Assembly: GCF_907165205.1 (NCBI RefSeq)
Contig: NC_058194.1
Coordinates: 7,210,730 to 7,274,729 of the forward strand
Reading direction: 5' to 3'
DNA length: 64,000 bases
DNA from: Coccinella septempunctata
Taxonomy: Eukaryota > Arthropoda > Insecta > Coleoptera > Coccinellidae
Position 1 is the first letter of the stretch; every line of letters starts with the position of its first letter. This document shows positions 18,484 through 30,800 of this stretch, in pieces. Under the pieces are notes generated by a model that was not told the origin of the DNA, did no database searches, and saw only the letters and a program-made list of their open reading frames with translations. Made by a program: the position numbers and the translations under genes.

Positions 18484-20601
18484 TGGAGTTCTGGACTGAT
18501 AATTGGCTAGTAATCTCGAGAATGAAGATCTCAATGCTCCCAAAATACCAACGCAAGCCAAAGTTACTAAGAGAGCGCCTTCAAATCTCCAAACTACAAA
18601 ACCCTCTTACAAAGGAAAGCTCCACAGCTACCGTCAAGGATAGCCTAACACCACCGGATTATGACGACGACATTGAGAGTCATTGGCTTCTCTTCAAATC
18701 ATCTCTTAAAAATTCAGCGAAAGAAATACGGGGCACAGAACGCTCCCCAAAATCCCCAGACTGGTTCGCCGACAAAGAAACTCATATCGCACACCTTCTG
18801 GAGGCAAAATACAAAGTGATGAAAACAGCAATTAACAAGCCTGGCGATGTTGCAGCCCAAAAATGTTCTATTAACATAAAACGCGAGGTCCGCCAAGAAA
18901 TAAGAAAAATCAAGGACAGCTGGTGGAAAGAAAAAGCTAGGGAAATACAAGCTTACGCCGATAACCATGATTACAGGCGTTTTTTCGAAGCTATTAAAAC
19001 TGTTTATGGTCCAAGCAGAAAAGCTAACTTTCCTATAAGAGACGCTAATGGAGCTATTCTAACTGATGATAGAAAAATTCTCAAAAGATGGAAGAAGCAT
19101 TACTCACAGGTCTTGAATCAAAATAACGACTCGGATTTATCAATTTTAGACCTGCTCCCCGCGTATAGTCCGATGACATCGCTTGATGACGAAATCTCAA
19201 TGTCGGAAATCATAAGTGCTATTAAAAATATGAAAAATGATAAGTCACCTGGTCTAGACGGCATTCCAGCGGAGAAATTCAAAGCCTTGGATGAAGACAT
19301 TGTCAATTGTCTCCTAACACTATTCCGCGAGATCTGGGAACAGGGAAATGTGCCACAGGACTTCAGAGACGCTTTAGTTATCAACCTCTATAAGAACAAA
19401 GGCGATACGTCGATTTGCAATAACTACAGGGACATATCGTTGCTTAGTGTGGTCGGTAAAATTCTCTCGAAGATTATGGCTAATCATTTGGTTCCACTCT
19501 TAGAAAAGCTATTACCGGAATCCCGGAATCCCAGTGCGACTTACGACCGAATCGAGGTACGGTGGACCTAATTTTCACACTGCGACAGCTGTAAGAGAAG
19601 GCCCGTGAACAACAATCAAGGATCTATACAGCCTACATCGATCTAAGTAAGGCGTTTGATTCGGTGAATCGGAGAGCGCTATGGAAAATCATGGCACGTC
19701 CTGGAGTACCCGAAAAATATTTAGCAGTGTGTAAAAGCCTCCATACCAACAACACCGCTAGAATACAGCATAATGGTTCTACAACCGACCATTTCTCAAC
19801 CAACTCCGGTATAAAACAAGGCTGCGCCTTTACTATTCAATATTTTCGCCATAGCTGTGTCGATAATTGCTGACATGAGTATGTCTGTGAGAGGTGTTGG
19901 GACAAGATTCAGATTTGATGGAGGCCTGTTTTACCTGAAGCGCCTCAGAGCAAAAACCCGTACTAAGTTTATCACGGAACATCAATATGCAGACGACTGT
20001 TCACTTATCGCTAGCAGCTCGGAGGATCTACAGATAATGTTGGACAATTATAAACATACATACGAAGCTTTGTGCCTTAGACTCAATGTCGACAAACCAA
20101 AATCCTGGTTAGTCCGCCAGAAAGCCTTCAAACAGATATCAGCCTGGAGAATGAAACTCTAGAACAGGTCGACAGGTTCAAATACTTGGGAAGCTTCATG
20201 AATACTAGGGCTAACCTTGACACGGAAATACACAACCGTATCGTATCAATTCGGCAACACGGGCATTCTGAAAGCTAAAGGATATAGTGTTTCAAGATCG
20301 CGACCTCAATCTGAAGACCAAGACAGCTGTTTACAAAGCAGTGGTCCTCCCAACGCTCCTTTACGGAAGCGAAAGCTGGACGCCCTACAGGCGACATATT
20401 AGACAGCTTGAACGAACGCAAAAACGTCATCTAAGACAGATAATGCACATCAGATGGTTCCACAAAGTTTCGAATGCAGAAGTCTTGCAGCACGCGAGTT
20501 GTACAACAATTGAGACTCAAGTAACGAGGGCCCGGACTCAGATGGAGCGGCCACATTCTGGGGATGCAAGACACAAGACTCCCCAAAATAGCTCTATATA
20601 T
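18484..20601 (+). mobile_element. RTE LINE copy D', right arm
   Basis: Plus-strand RTE sequence in several frames. 18417-19571 runs from the end of the endonuclease to ESRNPSATYDR, where a repeated ATCCC creates a frameshift. 19664-19873 follows with the NSGIKQGC motif, then 19857-20162 with HQYADDCSLIASS, and 20287-20628 for the thumb. Motif A sequence is present near 19640 but out of frame with its neighbours. It preserves the empty target site of LINE E. The copy is dead, and the 3' end is cut by the inverted Copia fragment at about 20602. Confidence 0.88.
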
Positions 20602-21927
20602 TATGACTTTTACTGTGTTCAGTATTGAATTTCACATTTATCAAAAATGACGTCCCTTGATCTTACGAGTTTCTTTTGTTCTATAGACCATATTCGATAA
20701 CCATCGTCATTTTCATAACCCATAAGAATACCTTTAATAGCTTTCCTTTCCACTTTCCTCCGATGCTTTTTCGGAACATGAGCATAGCAACTAATACCTA
20801 TGATTCTCGAATGGCTCAATTTAGGTTTCTTATTGAACCATATTTCATTGGGAGATTTTCCTTCAACACTTGATTTATCAGTCCGACATAGAATGTATGT
20901 TGCTGTGTTGATTTATTCTGCCTAAAAACTTCGAACGAAAATTCCTTCTCTACCGTGCATTAAAGCTCTTGCGGTTTCAACAACAGTTCGGTTCTCTCTT
21001 TCTGCACACCCATTCTGTTGTGGCGTATATGGCATGATCAGTCTTTGTTGTATTCCATAATGGTTTAGTATTTTTCTTACTCTTATATTGTCGAACTTAC
21101 CACCATTGTCCGAAATGATTTTTTTCACGCCATATCCTGCAGCTTTAATTTGCGCAGGGACAATGTTTACATTATCTATCACTTCTGATTTGTGTTTCAT
21201 AAAATATATGAAACGATACCTGCTATAATCATCCTTGAATATGACAAAATATCGATAGCCAGATTTGGATGGGTCAAATGGACCACAAACATCAGTATGT
21301 AAGAGTTCGCCAGGAGCACTAGCTCGATCTCTCGTACCAAATTTGATTACATGAGCTTTTCCATAGACACAACCTTCGCATAATCCACTATCAAGATTAA
21401 CATATAATCCCAGTTCCCTTTTCAGTATTGCTTTTATATATCTCTTATGTTGATGTCCAAATCTTTCATGATATAACTGTAAAACATTATCATTATTAAC
21501 TAAATTAATTTCTTTGGAATTTTCTGGCTCTAGAGACTTCATTTTAAGTTCGAACAATCTTCCTGAACAATTTCTTGATCCAACAAGTATTACTTCTCCT
21601 GATAGCTTGAAATAACATTCTTCTGTTGTTGAAACGAATTCACTTTCTGGATTCTTATCTTGTGCTGACAATGTTGAAAATAAGTTTTTCTTGATACTTG
21701 GAACATACCACACTTCAATCAGAGGAAAAACTTGCATTCTTCCGTTCACGTTTGTTTTCACTCTAACTGTACCTTTTCCTAATGCTGGTACTGACTCTCC
21801 ATTTGCTGTTGTTATTTGATGATGATTATTAAATAGTAAATAGCTCTCGAAAACGTCACTTTGATTGGCAATGTGATTGGTTGCGCCATTATCCACGAAT
21901 CCACGTACCAATTTTCTTTATCATTTT
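20602..21927 (-). mobile_element. Copia-type retrotransposon fragment, right arm
   Basis: Mirror copy of 11314-12640. The integrase frame 20922-21911 and the linker frame 20619-20819 carry the same in-frame stops and the same protease-loop frameshift as the left copy. A few amino-acid differences distinguish the arms (for example CESC in the left copy, CEGC in this one). It has no LTRs and is non-functional. Confidence 0.87.
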
Positions 21928-22242
21928 CTAGTTAACTAGGAGTTTTTCTTCTGGTATATCTATACCTGAAAATTCACCTACAATGTCCTCTCTAATATCT
22001 TCGAGTAAATCTAGTTTATTTGATTTTAAGAGGGGATTGATTAATATTAATGATCCGCCGTGCTGTTGTTTGGCTATATTGTCAGCTATATTGTACCCTC
22101 TTAATGCTAATCTCGAGAGAATTTCTGTTTCATTTCTTGTAATCCAATCTTCGGTTATACATACAATATCAGGCTTCAGTTCCTCTTGACACTCATTCAA
22201 GCATTCAATTTTGTTTTGGATAGATTGCATATTTATGTTCAA
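21928..22242 (-). pseudogene. CR1-like LINE ORF2 endonuclease fragment, right arm
   Basis: 104 codons starting MNINMQSIQNK, with PDIVCITEDWI. It matches 10993-11313, with a short indel after LRGYN. The catalytic Asp/His region is absent because the Copia fragment follows. Confidence 0.7.
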
Positions 22243-22648
22243 TATTTTGATTGGTGTTTGTTTTTTAGCTGTATCTATTGGGTTTCGAACTGAAAATTTT
22301 TAATTGATTTTTCTTCTCTCATTTTCTCCAATGAGAAATTGTAGCGAGCAAAAGCAACTTCTGTTGGCCAAAATTTTGTGTCATAAATTTGTTCTTTGTA
22401 TTTCATGGATAATCCTATTTGAAAACATTTGTTATCTTGTATTTTGTGATATGTTTCTATATTTTTATAGAAATTTCTTCATTCTGGTTTATATTAAGTT
22501 TTTGGGAAATATATTTTCTAATTATCTCTTCTGTAACTAGATTCTTTACTCTGGATATAAAAAGCCAGACCTTTTTTTCCTTTGTTTCCCTTCCTTGAAA
22601 TTCTGAATTTTCCTCATTCTCTAATGGAGCTGTTCCAACATTCGATGT

Positions 22649-23615
22649 TTATTTTGTTGATAACCTTTTCTTTCTTTGGGATTGTACTACTGTGTAATCA
22701 GAATTCACTTCTCTTACTTCTTCGGGTAGTTGTACTCTATCACTGTTCTGCTGATTTCCTGTCTCATTAGCGATTTCTATTCTTGCATTTAAATTTTTTG
22801 TTTTTGGAATATGCTTCGTCTCAGTACTCCTTGTTAAATCTATTTGCTCTTGCTTTGAGATTACTTGTTTCCTCTGATTTCGTGAAGTAAATGGTGTAGC
22901 TTCTGGTTTTGGTAGTTGTTTGATATTAGTAGGAGTTTTGGATTCACTTGACCTAATATTTCTTGTTATGTCACTGTAAGTCTGTTTTGATGATTCTTCA
23001 GATACATTATTTATTTTCCGGTTTATGTGTGTTTCAAAATTTAGCAACTTAGAGTCAACAATAGTCTCCCATTTTTCTATCATGTTATCACAAAATTGTT
23101 TCATCATCTCATCCATTGATTCTTTTATATGTAATTTAATTGTATTATTTCGATTAGTTGAATTCAGTGACTCTTTTTTCCAAATTCTCCTCTAATTCTT
23201 TCACATATTCTTTCAGCTTTCTGATTTCCTCCGATAATATTTCAGTTTCAAACATTTTCTTCTCAAGTTTCATCTCACAATCTTCGTTCAAAGTGGTCAT
23301 AACATCTTCTTTGTCTGAGATGGATTTTTCCAATATCGCTATTTTTTCTTCAAGCTTGTCTCTAGATAATTCATTGGTTGGTAGTTCATTGGTTAATTCC
23401 TCGTTTTTCAATTTAAGTAAGTTTACAACTTCATTTTTTTCTTGTAGCAAATTCTTAGATTCTTTTAGGTTTTTATTTTCTTGTTTAAGTTTCCTGATTT
23501 TTTGCATCATATTATTCATTTCCTCACGACACTGTGGGCAGTAGAGAACTACCTTCCTTTTTGTAAGTGGAAAGCATTTCTCTTCGGAGGCTGAGAATGC
23601 TGCACACCCCTGCAC
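22649..23615 (-). pseudogene. CR1-like LINE ORF1, right-arm copy
   Basis: The first 153-codon frame starts MQGCAAFSA and holds the two zinc-ligand Cys (YCPQCREEM) and a long Lys/Glu/Leu coiled coil. An extra A in a poly-A run near 23170 shifts the frame. The second, 155-codon frame (from 23116) continues with the polar linker to a stop at 22649. Downstream of that stop the RRM-like block is still visible but interrupted. Confidence 0.65.
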
Positions 23616-23627
23616 TACTCCTCCACT

Positions 23628-24334
23628 GTGATCTGTTTAACGCTAGTTGTTCCCAGTTATGATTGGCATTGACTGATCTCAGGGATCGATGTAGTGTATC
23701 CCTAAACCGCTTGTACTGGCCTCCTGGTTTCCGGGCTCCCTCAGTGAATTCGCCATATAGAGCTATTTTGGTGAGTCTTGCATCCTCAGAATGTGGCCGC
23801 TCCATCTGAGTCGGGCCCTCGATACTTGAGTCTCAATTGTTGAACAACTCGCGCGTTGCAAGACTTCTGCATTCGAAACTTTGTGGAACCATCTGATGTG
23901 CATTATCTATCTTAGATGACGTTGTTGCGTTTGTTCAAGCTGTTTATTATGTCGCCTGTAGGGCGTCCAGCTTTCGCTTCCGTAAAGAAGCGTTGGGAGG
24001 ACCACTGCTTTGTAAACAGCTGTCTTGATCTTCAGATTGATGACTAAAGCGCCTCTGAAGTCTTGTGGCACATCTCCCTGTTCCCAGATCTTGCGGAATA
24101 GTGTTAGGAGACAATGTCTTCATCCAAGGCTTTGAGTATCTCCGCTGGAATGCCGCTTAGAACAGGTGACTTATCATTTTATTATATTTTTAATCGCACT
24201 TATGATGACTATACTCAGGGAGCAGGTCTAAAATGGATAAATCCGAATCGTTATCTTGATTCAAGACCTGTGAGTAATGTTCCTACCATCTTTCGAATTT
24301 TTTTATTATCATCAGTCATAATAGCTCCATGAGC
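23628..24334 (-). mobile_element. RTE LINE copy B', right arm
   Basis: Mirror of 8451-9167. It contains the thumb and C-terminal segment near 23630-24030 and part of the reverse transcriptase at 24040-24334, with the same internal jump as the left-arm copy. No frame is intact. Confidence 0.8.
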
Positions 24335-24842
24335 AGGGGGTGTAAGGGGGAGGAATGCGTTTTATGGCCTCTCCTCTCAAATGCCAACCTCACCTACTCG
24401 CGGTGCACCCTGTTCTTACGAACGAGGCTCTGGCGACTGAACCTGAGCGGTATATCTCTGTTTCTCACAATCACCTAGCTTAAAAATTGGCTTGAGCAGG
24501 AAATGGCTCTCTGCATTGCTTAAGTTACGTCTCAGACCTTGTCGTCTCAGGTTACCTGTGCCACAAGATAATATAGTCGTGACCGCAACCAAAGTTGCAC
24601 TGACAGCGTTACCAGTAGAGCTTTAAAACACCTTCTAACGCAGCTCCTACAAAAAGATGGATCAGTCGAACAGAACAAAATTTGTATCCGGAGGTAAAAT
24701 ACCCTCCCATTCGTATCTCCAGGGGAGGGTGCCTTAGCGAGTGAATCATCGTACAAGAACCAATGAAGAGCTCACAGCTTTTGCAGCATGGAACGTCAGA
24801 ACCTTGCTAGACAACCCCAAGGCCGACCGACCAGAGAGGCGT
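24335..24842 (+). mobile_element. RTE LINE copy A', 5' end truncated by satellite
   Basis: Starts with the RTE 5' terminus (GGGGTGTAAGG) and continues through the 5' UTR into the first codons of the endonuclease (AFAAWNVRTLLDNP, then PERR). It breaks at 24842 where the 145-bp satellite begins in mid-monomer. It mirrors 7939-8450. Confidence 0.85.
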
Positions 24843-27800
24843 GGCATTCCTATTAGAACTATCGATCTGAAATTCAACATGTGCATCTCATTTCGAAAAC
24901 TATGTGCAGTTTCAAGATTTGGTTCGAATTGATCCAACAGTTTTCGGGGAATTGATATCACCCTTTGCCGAATAGACCACTGAAATCTCAATTCCTATCT
25001 GCACTATCGAACTGAAATTCAACATGTGCATCTCAATTCGAAAACTATGTGCAGTTTCAAGATTTGGTTTGAATCGATCCAATAGTTCCTTAGGAATTGA
25101 AATGATATTTTGCCGAATCGACTACTGAAATCTTCATTCCTATCGATCTGAAATTCAACAGGTGCATCTCAATTCGAAAACTATGTGCAGTTTCAAGATT
25201 TGGGTCGAATTGGTTTAACAGTTTTTGAGGAATTGATATCACACTTTGCCGAATAGACCACTGGAATCTCGATTCATATCTGCACTATCGAACTGAAATT
25301 CAACATATGCATGTCAATTCGAAAACTATGTGCAGTTTCAAGATTTGGTTCGAATTGATCCAACAGTTTTCAAGGAATAGATATCACACTTTGCCGAATT
25401 GACCACTGAAATCTCAATTCCTATCTGAACTATCGAATAGAAATTCAACATGTGCATCTCAATCCGAAAACTATGTACAGTTTCAAGCTTTGGTTCGAAT
25501 TGATCCAATAGTTCCTCAGGAATTGAAATTATATTTTGTCGAATCGACTTCTGAAATCTCCATTCCTATTAGAACTATCGATCTGAAATTCAACATGTGC
25601 ATCTCATTTCGAAAACTATGTGCAGTTTCAAGATTTGGTTCGAATTGATCCAACAGTTTTTGAGGAATTGATATCACACTTTGCCGAATAGACCACTGAA
25701 ATCTCAATTCCTATCTGAACTATCGAACTGAAATTCAACATGTGCATATCAATCCGAGAACTATGTGTGGTGTCAAGGTTTGGTTCGAATTGATCCAACA
25801 GTTTTCGAGGAATTGATATCACACTTTGCCGAATTGACCACTGAAATCTCAATTCTTATCTGAACAATCGAACTGAATTTCAACATGTGCAACTCAATTC
25901 GAAAATTGTGTGAAATTTAAAGATTTGGTTCGAATTGAATCAACAGTTTTCAAGGAATAGATATCACACTTTGCCGAATTGACCACTGAAATCTCAATTC
26001 CTATCTGAACTATCGAACTGAAATTCAACATGTGCATCTCAATTCGAAAACTATGTGCAGTTTCAAGATTTGGTTCGAATCGATCCAATAGTTCCTTAGG
26101 AATTGAAATGATATTTTGCCGAATCGACTACTGAAATCTCCATTCCTATCTGAACTATCGAACTGAAATTCAACATGTGCATCTCAATTCGAAAACTATG
26201 TGCAGTTTCAAGATTTGGGTCGAATTGGTTCAACAGTTTTTGAGGAATTGATATCACACTTTGCCGAATAGACCACTGAAATCTCGATTCCTATCTGCAC
26301 TATCGAACTGAAATTCAACATGTGCATCTCAATTCGAAAACTATGTGCAGTTTCAAGATTTGGTTCGAATCGATCCAATAGTTCCTTAGGAATTGAAATG
26401 ATATTTTGCCGAATCGACTACTGAAATCTTCATTCCTATCGATCTGAAATTCAACAGGTGCATCTCAATTCGAAAACTATGTGCAGTTTCAAGATTTGGG
26501 TCGAATTGGTTCAACAGTTTTTGAGGAATTGATATCACACTTTGCCGAATAGACCACTGAAATCTCGATTCCTATCTGCACTATCGAACTGAAATTCAAC
26601 ATGTGCATCTCAATTCGAAAACTATGTGCTGTTTCAAGATTTGGTTCGAATTGATCTAACAGTTTTCGAGGAATTGATATCACACTTTGCCGAATTGACC
26701 ACTGAAATCTCAATTCCTATCTGATTTATCGAACTGAAATTCAACATGTGCATCTCAATTCGAAAACTATGTGCAGTTTCAAGATTTGGTTCGAATCGAT
26801 CCAATAGTTCCTTAGGAATTGAAATGATCTTTTGCCGAATCGACTACTGAAATCTTCATTCCTATCGATCTGAAATTCAACAGGTGCATCTCAATTCGAA
26901 AACTATGTGCAGTTTCAAGATTTGGGTCGAATTGGTTCAACAGTTTTTGAGGAATTGATATCACACTTTGCCGAATAGACCACTGAAATCTCAATTCCTA
27001 TCTGAATTATCGAACTGAAATTCAACATGTGCATATCAATCCGAGAACTATGTGTGGTTTCAAGATTTGGTTCGAATTGATCCAACAGTTTTCGAGGAAT
27101 TGATATCACACTTTGCCGAATTGACCACTGAAATCTCAATTCTTATCTGAACAATCGAACTGAAATTCAACATGTGCAACTCAATTCGAAAATTGTGTGA
27201 AATTTAAAGATTTGGTTCGAATTGAATCAACAGTTTTCAAGGAATAGATATCACACTTTGCCGAATTGACCACTGAAATCTCAATTCCTATCTGAACTAT
27301 CGAACTGAAATTCAACATGTGCATCTCAATTCGAAAACTATGTGCAGTTTCAAGATTTGGTTCGAATCGATCCAATAGTTCCTTAGGAATTGAAATGATA
27401 TTTTGCCGAATCGACTATTGATATCTCCATTCCTATCTGAACTATCGAACTGAAATTCAACATGTGCATCTCAATTCGAAAACTATGTGCAGTTTCAAGA
27501 TTTGTTTCGAATCGATCCAATAGTTCCTTAGGAATTGAAATGATATTTTGCCGAATCAACTACTGAAATCTTCATTCCTATCGATCTGAAATTCAACAGG
27601 TGCATCTCAATTCGAAAACTATGTGCAGTTTCAAGATTTGGGTCGAATTGGTTCAACAGTTTTTGAGGAATTGTTATCACAATTTGCCAAATAGACCACT
27701 GAAATCTCGATTCCTATCTGCACTATCGAACTGAAATTCAACATGTGCATCTCAATTCGAAAACTATGTGCCGTTTCAAGATTTGGTTCGAATTGATCTA

Positions 27801-30800
27801 ACAGTTTTCGAGGAATTGATATCACACTTTGCCGAATTGACCACTGAAATCTCAATTCCTATCTGATTTATCGAACTGAAATTCAACATGTGCATCTCAA
27901 TTCGAAAACTATGTGCGATCCAATAGTTCCTTAGGAATTGAAATGATATTTTGCCGAATCGACTACTGAAATCTTCATTCCTATCAGAACTATCGATCTG
28001 AAATTCAACATGTGCATCTCAATTCGAAAACTATGTGCAGTTTCAGGATTTGGGTCGAATTGGTTCAACAGTTTTCAAGGAATTGATATCACACTTTGCC
28101 GAATTGACCACTGAAATCTCAATTCCTATCTGAACTATCGAACTGAAATTCAACATGTGCATCTCAATCCGAAAACTATGTGCAGTTTCAAGATTTGGTT
28201 CGAATTGATCCAATAGTTCCTTAGGAATTGAAATGATATTTTGTCGTATCGACTTCTGAAATCTCCATTCCTATTAGAACTATCGATCTGAAATTCAACA
28301 TGTGCATCTGATTTCGAAAACTATGTGCAGTTTCAAGATTTGGTTCGAATTGATTCAACAGTTTTCGGGGAATTGATATCACCCTTTGCCGAATAGACCA
28401 CTGAAATCTCAATTCCTATCTGCACTATCGAACTGAAATTCAACATGTGCATCTCAATTCGAAAACTATGTGCAGTTTCAAGATTTGGTTTGAATCGATC
28501 CAATAGTTCCTTGGGAATTGAAATGATCTTTTGCCGAATCGACTACTGAAATCTTCATTCCTATCGATCTGAAATTCAACAGGTGCATCTCAATTCGAAA
28601 ACTATGTGCAGTTTCAAGATTTGGGTCGAATTGGTTCAACAGTTTTTGAGGAATTGATATCACATTTTGCCGAATAGACCACTGAAATCTCAATTCCTAT
28701 CTGAATTATCGAACTGAAATTCAACATGTGCATATCAATCCGAGAACTATGTGTGGTTTCAAGATTTGGTTCGAATTGATCCAACAGTTTTCGAGGAATT
28801 GATATCACACTTTGCCGAATTGACCACTGAAATCTCAATTCTTATCTGAACAATCGAACTGAAATACAACATGTGCAACTCAATTCGAAAATTGTGTGAA
28901 ATTTAAAGATTTGGTTCGAATTGAATCAACAGTTTTCAAGGAATAGATATCACACTTTGCCGAATTGACCACTGAAATCTCAATTCCTATCTGAACTATC
29001 GAACTGAAATTCAACATGTGCATCTCAATTCGAAAACTATGTGCAGTTTCAAGATTTGGTTCGAATCGATCCAATAGTTCCTTAGGAATTGAAATGATAT
29101 TTTGCCGAATCGACTATTGAAATCTCCATTCCTATCTGAACTATCGAACTGAAATTCAACATGTGCATCTCAATTCGAAAACTATGTGCAGTTTCAAGAT
29201 TTGGTTCGAATCGATCCAATAGTTCCTTAGGAATTGAAATGATATTTTGCCGAATCAACTACTGAAATCTTCATTCCTATCGATCTGAAATTCAACAGGT
29301 GCATCTCAATTCGAAAACTATGTGCAGTTTCAAGATTTGGGTCGAATTGGTTCAACAGTTTTTGAGGAATTGTTATCACAATTTGCCAAATAGACCACTG
29401 AAATCTCGATTCCTATCTGCACTATCGAACTGAAATTCAACATGTGCATCTCAATTCGAAAACTATGTGCTGTTTCAAGATTTGGTTCGAATTGATCTAA
29501 CAGTTTTCGAGGAATTGGATATCACACTTTGCCGAATTGACCACTGAAATCTCAATTCCTATCTGATTTATCGAACTGAAATTCAACATGTGCATCTCAA
29601 TTCGAAAACTATGTGCAGTTTCAAGATTTGGTTCGAATCGATCCAATAGTTCCTTAGGAATTGAAATGATATTTTGCCGAATCGACTACTGAAATCTTCA
29701 TTCCTATCAGAACTATCGATCTGAAATTCAACATGTGCATCTCAATTCGAAAACTATCTGCAGTTTCAGGATTTGGGTCGAATTGGTTCAACAGTTTTTG
29801 AAGAATTGATATCACACTTTGCCGAATAGACCACTGAAATCTCAATTCCTATCAGAACTATCGTACTGAAATTCAACATATGCATCTCATTTCGAAATTT
29901 ATGTGCAGTTTCAAGATTTGGTTCGAATTGATCCAACAGTTTTCAAGGAATTGATATCACACTTTGCCGAATTGACCACTGAAATCTCAATTCCTATCTG
30001 AACTATCGAACTGAAATTCAACATGTGCATCTCAATCCGAAAACTATGTGCAGTTTCAAGATTCGGTTCGAATTGATCCAATAGTTCCTTAGGAATTGAA
30101 ATGATATTTTGTCGAATCGACTTCTGAAATCTCCATTCCTATTAGAACTATCGATCTGAAATTCAACATGTGCATCTGATTTCGAAAACTATGTGCAGTT
30201 TCAAGATTTGGTTCGAATTGATTCAACAGTTTTCGGGGAATTGATATCACCCTTTGCCGAATAGACCACTGAAATCTCAATTCCTCTGCACTATCGAACT
30301 GAAATTCAACATGTGCATCTCAATTCGAAAACTATGTGCAGTTTCAAGATTTGGTTTGAATCGATCCAATAGTTCCTTGGGAATTGAAATGATATTTTGC
30401 CGAATCGACTACTGAAATCTTTATTCCTATCGATCTGAAATTCAACAGGTGCATCTCAATTCGAAAACTATGTGCAGTTTCAAGATTTGGGTCGAATTGG
30501 TTCAACAGTTTTTGAGGAATTGTTATCACACTTTGCCGAATAGACCACTGGAATCTCGATTCCTATCTGCACTATCGAACTGAAATTCAACATATGCATG
30601 TCAATTCGAAAACTATGTGCAGTTTCAAGATTTGGTTCGAATTGATCCAACAGTTTTCAAGGAATAGATATCACACTTTGCCGAATTGACCACTGAAATC
30701 TCAATTCCTATCTGAACTATCGAATAGAAATTCAACATGTGCATCTCAATCCGAAAACTATGTGCAGTTTCAAGATTTGGTTCGAATTGATCCAATAGTT

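Larger units (their letters stand above)
21928..23627 (-). mobile_element. CR1-like LINE C', right arm
   Basis: Mirror copy of 9168-11313 without the fold-back insertion. ORF1 is read in 23154-23615 (zinc ligands and coiled coil) and 22649-23116 (linker), separated by a one-base frameshift private to this arm. The ORF2 endonuclease start is 21928-22242. This copy keeps sense codons at two positions that are stops in the left arm. Confidence 0.75.
18484..24842. repeat. Right arm of giant imperfect palindrome
   Basis: Reverse complement of 7939-18436 without the two left-arm insertions. It ends abruptly at 24842, inside RTE LINE A, where the 145-bp satellite starts. The left arm continues through the rest of LINE A, so the right outer boundary was created by the satellite junction. 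Only scattered substitutions and small indels distinguish the arms. Confidence 0.93.

Noticed and set aside
7939..24842. Palindrome as a pure sequencing fold-back artefact
   Set aside because: One arm has two insertions with target duplications whose empty sites are in the other arm, and both arms carry private point changes. An artefact would give identical arms. Long-read confirmation is still desirable.
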